A stretch of 64,000 nt of DNA from Dulcicalothrix desertica PCC 7102 (GTDB lineage: Bacteria > Cyanobacteriota > Cyanobacteriia > Cyanobacteriales > Nostocaceae), in contig NZ_RSCL01000006.1 of assembly GCF_003991905.1 (NCBI RefSeq), positions 225,733-289,732 on the forward strand. Direction: 5' to 3'. Every line of letters begins with the position of its first letter. Position 1 is the first letter of the stretch. Both the position numbers and the translations under genes were made by a program. Below the pieces are notes generated by a model. It made no database searches, had not been told where the DNA came from, and was given only the letters and a program-made list of their open reading frames with translations. Shown piece after piece: positions 36,601 to 44,798 of the stretch.

Positions 36601-36732
36601 TGCGTCAAAAACCCCAGCGCGTATTCCCCTATATACCCACCATCCAAGAATGAGTGGAACTACAACAGCAGCTAGCAGTAACCGCCTTACTAAATACCCA
36701 GCGTAGCTATCGCTTGTGATTAATCGCATCAA
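33616..36732 (-). CDS. Membrane-bound hybrid histidine kinase (PAS x3, GAF, HisKA, HATPase, REC)
   Basis: A 1038-residue sensor. Two N-terminal transmembrane helices (about 14-32 and 40-62) are followed by three PAS domains (about 85-205, 210-335 and 340-465), each with the RKDGT- or DISKRK-type ends, and a GAF domain (about 480-630). HisKA has phospho-acceptor His in LAILSHELRSPLNSILGWSQ L; HATPase_c has NAIKFTGVGGE and GLGLGLAIVKHLVELHGG. A C-terminal receiver (about 915-1035) has VLVVDDEADTR and phospho-acceptor Asp in VIVSDIGMPGEDGYALI. The signal sensed is unknown. The stop lies in a tandem repeat. Confidence 0.92.
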   Translation of the reverse strand: MMRLITSDSYAGYLVRRLLLAAVVVPLILGWWVYRGIRAGVFDAGFAFGLYAIVLVVIFTIIIWRSAASIEKLSRQRDWVQAALNANEQKLQSFFESNIIGILFGDIYGNVSLANDEFLRMIDYEREDLKALRIRWIDITPPEYIDLETERIAEAKKYGICKPYEKELIRKDGTRIPILVGYTLTGEKREELVAFILDLSERKQVEAALQKSEERFRLAVDNIPDMFVIYDAQRKLEFVNAAALRLTNNKSEEVIGKTDEEIFPSTVTDTYLKALIQAQQTLTTQTTEATVTLPNCGTFTTLIKYVPILKENGELHQILAINNDITASKQVEITLRNQQNWLEYLLNLMPAPLLLIEPKTAKVIFANRAADEIAGGEFPKGKSAEEYHTVYYCTDSTGQRIPDEQMPGVRVARGERLDGVEIDWHNPNGEIRSLLIFADTLSEMYGRPATCVLMFQDISKRKEVEKALSLGYKRLQLLFGTASDLLSSQQPIALLHSVFHKLSEQIGLDCYFNYLVDEPKQKLHLASYSGVTETVATNINVLHFNEAICGTVAAERQFIALEDVQNSTNPKTELIRDLEITAFASYPLIAQGQLYGTLGFGSRSRTKFSQNEIGMMQAVCDQIAIAIERSRLLGSLQQQADQLRDANRMKDEFLAILSHELRSPLNSILGWSQLLLGRPNLDPTKKAQALLTIERNARAQKQLIEDLLDISRIIRGKLRLNVAPCNIVPIVEAAIETVRTAAEAKHIQVIFTIQDSKLFVKGDAERLQQVTWNLLSNAIKFTGVGGEVEIKLIRLSTVNCEHCGALEQVLIQVKDNGIGIQPDFIPYVFDRFRQADSSSTRTHGGLGLGLAIVKHLVELHGGNVAVESQGEGLGATFTVKLPLLSNEQIQTTSLDIISSSNTPSSAFSFLPSLEGIRVLVVDDEADTRNFVVTVLEQSYAQVQAAASVTEALELISQCKPDVIVSDIGMPGEDGYALIRKIRELPSNAGGNIPAAALTAYARTEDRLRAIREGFQLHLPKPIEAAELTTVVASLVGRT

Positions 36733-37284
36733 TCTCTTGCTCCGAAGCTAGCACACAGTATACCCACACACAGCACAAATAACGTGAATGCGGTAATCAT
36801 CGATGCCATCATACTTGTATAGAAAGTAACAAGAGCAAAATGGCTTACATCATACAAATTGTGAATTATCTATCTTTTACTCCTTTTTACATTTAAATTG
36901 AGACAAAAAGTGTTAGAGCGATGACATACCAATACAAAATCAAGCAAAAAGCTGTATTTGCTTCGATTACGAAAAAATTATAAACCCAATCAAAATCATA
37001 ATTACATTTGCTTTTATTACGAATACCATGTACTTAATCAGTATTCTATTTGATAGATTGACTTTTTTTACATCTACCAATGTGCATATTTTGCAGATGT
37101 GTATTCTGGTTTACTATTTTAACGACAAGCAATAAAACAGATTTTTAGTAATCTAATTCTTTCCTCATCTATAACTTTGATATAGACTTTCATAGAAAAA
37201 ATCTATACGAAGATAGATTTAAACGGTAAAGATACTATCTTTGGAATAAAATTACGTTTAATTTCATCAAAACTTTATTAAAAC
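36733..37284. other. Spacer upstream of the hybrid kinase
   Basis: About 550 AT-rich bases between two minus-strand genes. No gene remnant, repeat of a known family or convincing promoter was seen. It has an AT-rich stretch near 37160-37230, possibly a terminator or control region, but nothing can be supported. Confidence 0.35.
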
Positions 37285-38049
37285 TTAAAATAATCTAAAC
37301 CGTGCGAGTAGCGTAAGTAGTGTATCAGGGAGTATTTTATTTAATTCCTTGCTGTCTTTAAATTGCAAAATTTGTGTCGTCGGTAAATCGAAAGGAAATT
37401 GACCTGGTAAATCTTCACGCTGCATGTTCGCTAAGAGAATATGCTCAGTTCGCTTAGAAGTTATTGCGTAACCAGTTTCAATACTAACATTTGGACTTGG
37501 AATCACTACAGGCGCCTCACCATCAAAGCGGGCAATAGGAGTAATATCAGCAATAAATAACATACTTTTGCGAATTTTTCGCATCATTGTGCGGTTGAGA
37601 CGCATAGGAGCATCTTTAGAGCGGTAAGACTCAGCTAAAGTCAAAGGAACACGCGATTTTTTATTAAATTTTTCTAAACTTTGCTGCAAAGACTCCCGTA
37701 AAGCTTCACTAGCAGTCGGGTACTCAGTTTGATGACACAAAAAGATAGTTGGTTCTAACTGCGATAACAAAGCTTGCTTAGTAAAATAAATTTCGTGGCT
37801 AATTAAATCAATATTCGCCACAACATACCCACCACTACCTTCTATATAAAACTCAATATTCTCACCTTCGAGGTAGCGACCGAACCAGGTAGAGTTTCTC
37901 ACATCTTCAATATCATCTAAAAAATCGGCTCGTAAAGCTGATTTTAAAAGGCTCTTTTTACTAAGGCGAATATCGTGGGGACGCTTTTCCAACTCTGGAA
38001 TTGGCTCGTAATCTTGAAGATACCACGCCCTGAGAGCAATTATGGACAT
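37285..38049 (-). CDS. Protein with C-terminal TIR-like/deoxyribosyltransferase-like domain
   Basis: A 254-residue soluble protein. The N-terminal half (1-95) is not recognised. From about residue 100, TIFLCHQTEYPTASEALRES LQQSL resembles the first strand and helix of a TIR or nucleoside-2-deoxyribosyltransferase fold; MLFIADITPIARF (about 163-175) is the second strand; and IPSPNVSIETGYAI (about 183-196) matches the NPNVxxExGYA motif in which Glu191 would be the catalytic residue. ILLANMQREDLPGQFPFDLP and ILQF complete the fold. I infer a nucleotide- or NAD-binding domain. It could be a defence effector or a housekeeping nucleoside enzyme; there is no partner gene adjacent. Confidence 0.55.
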   Translation of the reverse strand: MSIIALRAWYLQDYEPIPELEKRPHDIRLSKKSLLKSALRADFLDDIEDVRNSTWFGRYLEGENIEFYIEGSGGYVVANIDLISHEIYFTKQALLSQLEPTIFLCHQTEYPTASEALRESLQQSLEKFNKKSRVPLTLAESYRSKDAPMRLNRTMMRKIRKSMLFIADITPIARFDGEAPVVIPSPNVSIETGYAITSKRTEHILLANMQREDLPGQFPFDLPTTQILQFKDSKELNKILPDTLLTLLARFRLF

Positions 38050-38053
38050 AACG

Positions 38054-38181
38054 CAGAAACCGGGTTTCTTAGTTTATATATTGTAATAGTAACAGGGATT
38101 TTGCCTAGAAACCCGGTTTCTTGGGTTTCTTAACCAATATTTTAATAATAACAGGAATTTTGCCTAGAAACCCGGTTTCTT
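38054..38181. repeat. Palindromic repeat, GAAACC(C/T)GGTTTC family, copies 3 (tandem)
   Basis: Three palindromes agaaaccgggtttct / agaaacccggtttct spaced by about 50 bases with atattgtaatagtaacaggg-like cores. This is a tandem duplication of the element, located upstream of the TIR-like gene. Confidence 0.8.
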
Positions 38182-38690
38182 GGCACAAAAAACAACAACA
38201 CCCAGCATTGCCGTGATTGAATCTTTCCTCTACTACGTTCAGTTTAGCCAGGGATGTGCTATACCATTCACTTTCCACTTGATTAATTATCAAACGCAAT
38301 CAAGAAGTGATGAGAAGTAAGCGACAGTGCCCCCTGTGGTGCTATTTTGAGGAAATATCACACGTACAAAGTGGGTGTTGTTGTTTTTTCGGACGAGACA
38401 GATGTGTATTCAACAGCGTCTTTACCTCTTTTACTACTAACCATAGCTGTTTATCTGCCAGGGAAGCTTTTTATTAGCTTCAATTATTAGATTATCACCA
38501 CCTTATATCAATGAACGAAATAGTAATTTTTCTTTACCGTTACATTTCGTATAAATTATGTAGCATAACTACCAAACAATTGCTATATAAAAGTTTTGGG
38601 GTTGATCACTAGTTGATATTTCTCCTTGTACTATACAACTTTATTGAGTAAATACTCATCATATTTTAAGTTTTGAAAACAGATTCGACT
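38182..38690. other. Spacer without a supported gene
   Basis: About 500 bases upstream of the LuxR-like gene's end. No clear gene remnant or strong hairpin. The short minus-strand frame over 38105-38299 is produced mostly by the repeat element. Confidence 0.4.
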
Positions 38691-39287
38691 TTACATACAA
38701 CCACAAGTACCTTGTCGTTTAGCATGAATATTCTTCATGTGCTTCTTGACTGTATTTAAACTTATGTAAAGCTGTTCACTAATTTGCTTGTAAGTTGAGT
38801 GTGCCCGATAGAGACACCAAATTTCTGTCTCTCGCTGTGTCAAATCAAATTTTTTTGCTTCTGCGATAGCTACATTTTTGATTGATTCGTAACGATTCTC
38901 AATAGTGACGAGCAAGTATCGAAAGTCGTATTTGTCCATATTTAGCCATCGTACTCTCACACGAAAAACTTCTGAACTATTTAGTGCTATTTCATCAGAA
39001 ACAACTAACTTATCTTCGTATAAGCTATATTCAATCAATGATTTACACAAAGTATGCACAAAATTCAATAGCGTTTTTGCACTGTCACGATTTTGAGCTA
39101 CTTTGCGGTAAATATTATACGCATTAGAATTAGCGTGAATCAGTTCTCCAAACTCGGTAAAAATTAAAATACTATCTTGTAATCCATCCAACACATTATG
39201 CCAAAAACCCTTCTGGCAACTGCATTCACGTTTGCTGGGCTGTTGTAATATAAAATTTTCGACACACTTATCACTTATGGTTATCAT
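38691..39287 (-). CDS. LuxR-type transcriptional regulator with PAS-like N-terminus
   Basis: A 198-residue protein. Residues 30-70 (VLDGLQDSILIFTEFGELIH ANSNAYNIY) look like a PAS sensor core. The C-terminal region (about 147-192) is a LuxR/GerE helix-turn-helix: FDLTQRETEIWCLYRAHSTY KQISEQLYISLNTVKKHMKN IHAKR. It ends with GTCGCM, shorter than usual. There is no receiver domain, so activation is likely by ligand or redox through the PAS-like part. Similar proteins are common in filamentous cyanobacteria. Its target is unknown. Confidence 0.85.
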   Translation of the reverse strand: MITISDKCVENFILQQPSKRECSCQKGFWHNVLDGLQDSILIFTEFGELIHANSNAYNIYRKVAQNRDSAKTLLNFVHTLCKSLIEYSLYEDKLVVSDEIALNSSEVFRVRVRWLNMDKYDFRYLLVTIENRYESIKNVAIAEAKKFDLTQRETEIWCLYRAHSTYKQISEQLYISLNTVKKHMKNIHAKRQGTCGCM

Positions 39288-39604
39288 AATTTTTCATCAA
39301 TAATTACTAATTATTTGAATCATCAACTGTGATACCTTGTATCAAAATTAATTAATTCTACTTACGTGTAATTTAGATACAACATTACGAATTTGCATTT
39401 CGGATAACTCTGTAGTAATCAGTCAAGCAATCAACATCATAGATTTTGAACACGTGTATATTACACCAATTTAAGACAGGCGCCCCCACCAGGGTAAAAT
39501 CCCCTCTAACTCCCTTTCCCCATACCAGCGGCAGAGTATACAACAAATTTGATCAAGTTAAAATAGTTTACATAACTTAATCAAACTTCCACCGTTAACA
39601 ACAA
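39288..39604. other. Divergent spacer
   Basis: About 317 AT-rich bases between the LuxR-like gene and the TIGR03643-type gene, holding the promoters of both. Includes a GGCGCC-like gcgcccccacc stretch and ctctaactccctttcccc (about 39508), a pyrimidine-rich stretch typical of interspersed cyanobacterial repeats. Nothing more can be supported. Confidence 0.35.
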
Positions 39605-39856
39605 ATGTTACCAAAGCTAGATTCTGAAACTATAGACCGTGTAGTCGAAATGGCATGGGAAGACCGAACTCCCTTTGAAGCGATAGAAATACAGTTCGGT
39701 TTGCAAGAAAAGCAAGTAATTGAACTAATGCGTCGTGAAATGAAAGCTTCGAGCTTCCGAATGTGGCGTGAGCGTGTAACCGGACGCAATACTAAGCATC
39801 TACAAAAGCGTGATTTTTTCTCAGGTCGTTTCAAGTCAGATAATCAAAAAACTTAG
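39605..39856 (+). CDS. TIGR03643 family (DUF2805) protein
   Basis: An 83-residue protein with the DUF2805 signature: IDRVVEMAWEDRTPFEAIEI QFGLQEKQVIELMRREMKAS SFRMWRERVTGRNTKH. The segment has a helix-turn-helix-like character, so DNA or RNA binding is plausible, though the family has no settled function. The length is normal. It is transcribed alone. Confidence 0.9.
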   Translation: MLPKLDSETIDRVVEMAWEDRTPFEAIEIQFGLQEKQVIELMRREMKASSFRMWRERVTGRNTKHLQKRDFFSGRFKSDNQKT

Positions 39857-39882
39857 TTTTGTCATGCCATAACAAACGTTTT

Positions 39883-39956
39883 GTCATGTCATGCTGAACG
39901 TAGTGAAGCATCTCAGAACAATTGAACCTGAGATTCTTCGCTGCGCTCAGAATGAC
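39883..39956. repeat. Interspersed inverted repeat (tgctgaacgtagtgaagcatctc type)
   Basis: catgctgaacgtagtgaagc-atctcag and cctgagattcttcgctgcgc-tcagaatgac are complementary arms of a hairpin. The motif is widespread in bacterial spacers. Confidence 0.65.
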
Positions 39957-40040
39957 AATTTAGTCCCTAATGACAATTTAGTCCCTAATGACAATTTAGT
40001 CCCTGATGGCAATTTAGTCCCTGATGGCAATTTACTCTTA
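39951..40040. repeat. Five 18-bp tandem repeats
   Basis: The unit aatgacaatttagtccct occurs three times, then twice as gatggcaatttagtccct (last copy diverged). The array is in frame for a six-residue repeat on the plus strand (NDNLVP/DGNLVP), but the frame has no recognisable gene context and is probably chance. There are no unique spacers, so it is not a CRISPR array. Confidence 0.8.
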
Positions 40041-40061
40041 GTGAAAAAATACAAAAAAGTT

Positions 40062-40571
40062 TTAATTTTTAGGAAAATTTCGTTTATTAGCACCCGGTTG
40101 CTGTTGCTGCTGCTGTATTTTTATTAACTCGTTATAAAGTTGCTGTTGTAAACCTTCACTTTTTTGTATTTCTAGTGTCATCTCATTAAAACGGTCGATG
40201 CTTAAACCATTTGATTCGACAATTTTTTGTGAACGATTACAATAATCAATCGCAATGTTTTTTGCCCTTCCTGGAAGCGCATTAAAGCTATTAGGGTCAT
40301 TGCATACTATTTTGGGAACGTTATCACTATTACCCATACTTTTTTTGATTTCATCAAATGCTATCTGCCTTCCTGCCTCCATTCCCAAGACTGATTTGGC
40401 GTAGTTAACTATTTCTGTTCCGCTAATAGGTGGATTTTGAGCGTATGCTTTTGTACCAGGTGTAAATGTACTAAAAAATATAGTCACTGCGGTCAAGCTA
40501 CTTACAATTAAAGACTGACGTAGCATTCGCGCATTTCGTTGTTTTAATAGGGGATAGTGTAATTTCAACAT
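40062..40571 (-). CDS. DUF4168-type secreted protein
   Basis: A 169-residue protein with an N-terminal signal peptide (LIVSSLTAVTIFFSTF, cleavage near AYAQNPP). The mature part is helical, with IVNYAKSVLGMEAGRQIAFD EIKK and RFNEMTLEIQKSEGLQQQLY NELIKIQ, which match the DUF4168 pattern. The C-terminus has seven Gln (IQQQQQQPG). It is likely periplasmic with unknown function. Start alternatives (40571, or Met16 at 40526) do not change the call. Confidence 0.75.
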   Translation of the reverse strand: MLKLHYPLLKQRNARMLRQSLIVSSLTAVTIFFSTFTPGTKAYAQNPPISGTEIVNYAKSVLGMEAGRQIAFDEIKKSMGNSDNVPKIVCNDPNSFNALPGRAKNIAIDYCNRSQKIVESNGLSIDRFNEMTLEIQKSEGLQQQLYNELIKIQQQQQQPGANKRNFPKN

Positions 40572-40678
40572 GAGTATGTGAGAAATAACTACAGTACGTT
40601 TGTGTTAATCACAATGAATAATTTTACGAACCAGAAGTTCCACAGATACCTATATAAATTTAAAGTTAATCAATTTAT

Positions 40679-41665
40679 TCAATTTGCTTGACACAATCGG
40701 CAAAGTTCTATGACTTTGGTTTGGAATGTTGGTAGTTCTGCGGCGCCTTGCTTTAAACTTACTTCTAATTCAAGAAGTAAGGGTAACGTAGAAACTAGTC
40801 GCGAGAGTGAGAGCGATTTTACTTCTTGTTGTAAAAAATAAATTCGCTTTGGATTACCAACTTCACACGATGAAGCAATTTCTTGTTGATTTCGTTCACC
40901 ACTTTCAATCATCATTTTTATACATAGCCAGGTACGGAATTGACCGATTAGTGTAGCTACAATCTTTAAACTCGGTTCAGAAGCTGCAAGCAGTTCACTA
41001 ATTAAAGTTAATGCCTTATCTGTGTCACCTTTTCTAATCGCAGCTGCTAATTGCAGGCTATTTTGAGTTGTATTTCTAACTAAAGACAAAACCACATCTT
41101 CATCTTGTGATTTGTCGCTACCATTTGAATAAAGCCGTATTTTCTCTAACTCATTATATAAGAGCCGTGTATCGTTGCCTACAGATGAAGCTAGCATGGA
41201 TGCTGCGTTTGCTGTAATTGTTACACCAACATTACGAGCAGCTTCCTTTACTGCCCTTTCCAGCCCTTCAGCATCCCACGGTGAAATCAGTGCAAACGAT
41301 TTAATGGTAGCAAATTGCTTCAGTAATTTTGTTGACTTCACACGTTCATCTGGTTTGTTACGAAATGTTAACAATAAATACGAAGTTTCGGGAATTACTG
41401 ATACTGTTCGCTGTAATTCTGCTAACACATTATCTGGGCATTGAGTACATACACTAGTATTGACAAGCCATACTAAACGGTTGCCGGCGCCAAAGGGTGG
41501 TGTCATTGCTTGATTTAAACCGTCTATAATGGCGTTTGGCTGCTCTGGAGTAATGGCTGTGTAATTAAAACTAGTCCAAAGTGGGTCAAGGATTTTGTCG
41601 CGCAATTCCACAACGGCTTTTTCCAAGGCAAAGTCATCTTCACCCCAATACACATAAACTGGCAT
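40679..41665 (-). CDS. holA: DNA polymerase III subunit delta
   Basis: The clamp-loader delta subunit that opens the sliding clamp. The N-terminus MPVYVYWGEDDFALEKAVVE L, the middle LERAVKEAARNVGVTITANA ASML and NDTRLLYNELEKIRLYSN, and the C-terminal helical region LISELLAASEPSLKIVATLI GQFRTW, are typical of HolA (TIGR01128). The length of 328 residues is normal. The promoter region is shared, divergently, with lpxD. Confidence 0.93.
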   Translation of the reverse strand: MPVYVYWGEDDFALEKAVVELRDKILDPLWTSFNYTAITPEQPNAIIDGLNQAMTPPFGAGNRLVWLVNTSVCTQCPDNVLAELQRTVSVIPETSYLLLTFRNKPDERVKSTKLLKQFATIKSFALISPWDAEGLERAVKEAARNVGVTITANAASMLASSVGNDTRLLYNELEKIRLYSNGSDKSQDEDVVLSLVRNTTQNSLQLAAAIRKGDTDKALTLISELLAASEPSLKIVATLIGQFRTWLCIKMMIESGERNQQEIASSCEVGNPKRIYFLQQEVKSLSLSRLVSTLPLLLELEVSLKQGAAELPTFQTKVIELCRLCQAN

Positions 41666-41850
41666 ATCTTAATTTTTTAGTATTTTAAATTAATTATAAA
41701 TTTTGTGGCGTAGTGCGCGTGTGGTGCAGCATTATAGGAACTCGGTTAGTTAAATAAAGGTCTAGTGTAAAACCTAACTTCATAATTAAAATAAATAACT
41801 TGTAGCAGTGCAATAGTTAATCAAAAAAACCAGGTAATCATTAATAAATT

Positions 41851-42897
41851 ATGAAATTCAGCGAAATTATTGAAAAACTCGGTGATGGCGCCCTTACCAA
41901 CAGTTATACCTCAAATAAAGACCATAATCCTGAAATAGTAGGTGTTGCTGCGGTTGCGGAAGCAGTCAGTGGTACCCTGAGCTATATTGAAGGCGCCAAA
42001 TTTGCGACGATGGTGACTACAACTCAGGCTAGTGCATTAATTCTACCGCAAGATGAAACCTTACAAGCACAAGCAACAGAACGTGGCATAGTTTGGATTG
42101 CTGCCCGTGAACCGCGATTAATGTTTGCCCAAACGATAAAGCTATTCTATCAACCTTGGCACCCTATTGCCTCCATACATCCAAGTGCGGTAATTGACCC
42201 AACTGCAAAAATTGGCAGTAATGTCTACATTGGCGCCCATGTAGTAATTGAGCAAAATGTAGAAATAGGCGACGAAGTGTGTATTCATCCCAACGTCGTT
42301 ATATATCCTGATGTTAAAATTGGTAATAACACAGTACTACATGCCAATTGCACAATCCACGAACGTTCGCAAATCGGTAATAATTGTGTAATTCATAGCG
42401 GTGTAGTAATTGGCGCCGAGGGATTTGGATTTGTGCCAACAGCAACAGGTTGGTTTAAAATCGAACAATCTGGATGTACTATTTTAGAAGAGAATGTAGA
42501 AGTCGGCTGTAACTCAGCAATTGACCGTCCGGCTGTAGGTGAAACCCGCATAGGTCGTAGTACCATAATTGACAACTTAGTCCAAATAGGTCACGGGTGT
42601 AAAGTTGGTATTGGTTGCGCGATAGCAGGACAAACAGGACTTGCCGGTGGTGTAGAAATTGGCAACCGCGTCATTTTAGCAGGACAAACAGGAATTGCCA
42701 ACGAATCCAAAATTGGTGACGGCGCCGTAGTTGCAGCAAAAGCAGGAGTTCATAATGATATCCCAGGTGGTGAAACATATTGTGGAAATCCAGCAATGCC
42801 ATATAAACAGTTTTTGAAAGTGTCGGCAATTTTAAAGCGACTGCCCGAAATGTATCAAACACTAAAACAATTACAAAATCAAATTGCCCAAAAATAA
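41851..42897 (+). CDS. lpxD: UDP-3-O-(3-hydroxymyristoyl)glucosamine N-acyltransferase
   Basis: Adds the second acyl chain in lipid A biosynthesis; cytoplasmic left-handed beta-helix trimer. The N-terminal LpxD domain (1-100) is followed by hexapeptide repeats from about residue 110 (IHPSAVIDPTAKIGSNVYIG AHVVIEQNVEIG...). The catalytic His is in IIDNLVQIGHGCKVGIGCAI (about residue 245). AGQTGLAGGVEIGNRVILAG and the C-terminal helix LKRLPEMYQTLKQLQNQI complete it. The CocE-type hydrolase starts six bases after the stop, suggesting co-transcription. Confidence 0.95.
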   Translation: MKFSEIIEKLGDGALTNSYTSNKDHNPEIVGVAAVAEAVSGTLSYIEGAKFATMVTTTQASALILPQDETLQAQATERGIVWIAAREPRLMFAQTIKLFYQPWHPIASIHPSAVIDPTAKIGSNVYIGAHVVIEQNVEIGDEVCIHPNVVIYPDVKIGNNTVLHANCTIHERSQIGNNCVIHSGVVIGAEGFGFVPTATGWFKIEQSGCTILEENVEVGCNSAIDRPAVGETRIGRSTIIDNLVQIGHGCKVGIGCAIAGQTGLAGGVEIGNRVILAGQTGIANESKIGDGAVVAAKAGVHNDIPGGETYCGNPAMPYKQFLKVSAILKRLPEMYQTLKQLQNQIAQK

Positions 42898-42903
42898 GGA
42901 AAA

Positions 42904-44580
42904 ATGGGAAAGGTTTATTCCTTCCCTTGGACAAACTTAACTATGCTACCAGTCTCGGAGAAACAAACCGTTTGCACCTACACACGCGATGGAATTCGTC
43001 TCGATGCTGATATTTACCGTCCCGATGCCGACGGTGAATTTCCTGTACTATTAATGCGTCAACCTTATGGACGTGCTATTGCATCAACGGTAGTTTACGC
43101 ACATCCAAGCTGGTACGCTGCACAAGGGTATATTGTAGTTATTCAAGATGTACGGGGACGGGGTACTTCGGAAGGTGAGTTTAAGTTATTTGCTTATGAA
43201 ATTAATGACGGAGAAGATTCTGTCAACTGGGCAGCTAATCTACCAGGTAGTAATGGCAACGTAGGCATGTACGGGTTTTCCTATCAAGGAATGACACAAT
43301 TATATGCAGCGTCAGCAAAACCATCTGCACTCAAGGCAATTTGTCCAGCAATGATTGGCTACGATTTATACAGTGACTGGGCATATGAAGGCGGCGCCTT
43401 TTGTTTACAAACAAATCTTGCTTGGGCTATTCAACTATCAGCAGAAACCGCACGCTTACAAAAAGTAGAACGCGCATACCAAGCATTATCAGGCGCCGCA
43501 CGTAACCTACCCTTACACGATGCAATTCCCAACTATCCAGAAGTATTAAAATTTTATGCCGTAGATTCTTATTATCATGACTGGGTAACACGACCTGCAT
43601 CAGATAAGTACTGGCAAGAACTTTCTCCAAAAACCCACCTTAAAAATATAGACATACCAATGTTTCATATTGGTGGGTGGTTTGATACATATTTACGCGG
43701 CACATTAAACCTATATCAAGATATTGTCGCACGCAGTCAACACCGTCAACAGTTACTAGTAGGCCCGTGGGCACATATACCTTGGGGACGAAAAGTAGGC
43801 GCCGTAGACTTTGGTATAAATGCTATTAGTTCAGTAGATAAAATGCAAATAGCATGGTTTGACCAATATTTAAAAGGTGAAGATACAGGTTTATTAAACT
43901 TGCCCCCAGTTTGGTTATTTGAAATGGGGAGTAATATATGGCAAAATTTCGCTAACTTCCCATCATCACAGAATAAATCATACTTTTTCTCAAGTAACGG
44001 ACTCGCCAGCATTCAACAAGACGATGGTAAATTAAGCTTAAATTCTGAGAATGAGAATACATCTGATATTATCGTTCATGACCCTTGGCGCCCAGTTCCA
44101 TCATTAGGTGGTCACGCAGGAATTCCAGCAGGTATGTTCGATAGGTCACACATTGACTGTCGTACCGATGTTTTAACCTATACAACAGAAACCCTGACAG
44201 AAAACCTACATATTACAGGTAACGTCATAGTAGAAATTTATTGTTTTGCCGATAAACCCAACTTTGATTTATGTGCCGTACTTTCTGAAGTTTATCCTTC
44301 GGGACGAGTGTACAATATTACTCAAGGTTATTTAAATTGTTTAGAAGGCGCCTGTCTTCAACTTAGAAAAATTAACTTACAACCAACTTGCGCGCGCATA
44401 CAACAAGGTAACGCATTAAGATTAAGCATAAGTGCAGCTTGCTTCCCCGCTTACACAATGAACGCAGGAACAGGTGAAGAAATAAGCAAACAAAGGTCAA
44501 TTAATACCCAAATTATCACCTTAACAATAATAACTGGCAGTAATCCAGCATCAAAAATAATTCTACCCATATTAAACTAA
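42904..44580 (+). CDS. CocE/NonD family X-Pro-type hydrolase
   Basis: A 558-residue serine hydrolase of the CocE/NonD (S15-like) family. The alpha/beta core holds VIQDVRGRGTSEGEF, then NVGMYGFSYQGMTQLYAA with the nucleophile Ser in GFSYQG (about residue 127), and a C-terminal PepX_C-type beta domain. The His in LLVGPWAHIPWG completes the expected triad. Members cleave acyl-ester or X-Pro bonds; the substrate here is unknown. The ATG at 42904 follows an AAGGA in the lpxD stop region, so translation may be coupled to lpxD. Confidence 0.88.
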   Translation: MGKVYSFPWTNLTMLPVSEKQTVCTYTRDGIRLDADIYRPDADGEFPVLLMRQPYGRAIASTVVYAHPSWYAAQGYIVVIQDVRGRGTSEGEFKLFAYEINDGEDSVNWAANLPGSNGNVGMYGFSYQGMTQLYAASAKPSALKAICPAMIGYDLYSDWAYEGGAFCLQTNLAWAIQLSAETARLQKVERAYQALSGAARNLPLHDAIPNYPEVLKFYAVDSYYHDWVTRPASDKYWQELSPKTHLKNIDIPMFHIGGWFDTYLRGTLNLYQDIVARSQHRQQLLVGPWAHIPWGRKVGAVDFGINAISSVDKMQIAWFDQYLKGEDTGLLNLPPVWLFEMGSNIWQNFANFPSSQNKSYFFSSNGLASIQQDDGKLSLNSENENTSDIIVHDPWRPVPSLGGHAGIPAGMFDRSHIDCRTDVLTYTTETLTENLHITGNVIVEIYCFADKPNFDLCAVLSEVYPSGRVYNITQGYLNCLEGACLQLRKINLQPTCARIQQGNALRLSISAACFPAYTMNAGTGEEISKQRSINTQIITLTIITGSNPASKIILPILN

Positions 44581-44581
44581 A

Positions 44582-44612
44582 CTCTTGTGGAACAGGCATC
44601 CCTGCCTGTCTC
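44582..44612. repeat. Interspersed repeat, gggcaaggatgccc family (short form)
   Basis: ctcttgtggaacaggcatcc-ctgcctgtct; the acaggca/tgcctgt arms form a hairpin just after the CocE-type gene, so it may be its terminator. Confidence 0.65.
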
Positions 44613-44680
44613 TTAATTGGAAGCTCCTATAATTGAAACTCATGGTTAATTAATTTAAAATAAAAAAGAAGAGTTGAAGA

Positions 44681-44788
44681 ATGATTATGCCAAAACAGTT
44701 TCATCTCATGAAGCAACTAGAGGAAACTGCGGGATTAATTTTTGCTAAATACATTGAGGATAGACTACAGAATGCTTATAATGGTTAA
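44681..44788 (+). CDS. Possible 35-residue small protein
   Basis: An ATG with a purine-rich gaagagttgaaga just upstream gives MIMPKQFHLMKQLEETAGLI FAKYIEDRLQNAYNG. The amphipathic helix-like composition and ribosome binding site make it a plausible small protein, but it is unrecognised, and a gene fragment is equally possible. Confidence 0.3.
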   Translation: MIMPKQFHLMKQLEETAGLIFAKYIEDRLQNAYNG

Positions 44789-44798
44789 ACGTGACAGT

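Noticed and set aside
38105-38299. Minus-strand 64-residue frame
   Set aside because: Its sequence is mostly encoded by the GAAACC palindromic repeat.
39891-40127. Plus-strand frame across tandem repeats as a gene
   Set aside because: It is produced by a multiple-of-three tandem repeat and overlaps the convergent DUF4168 gene; no ribosome binding site or homology.
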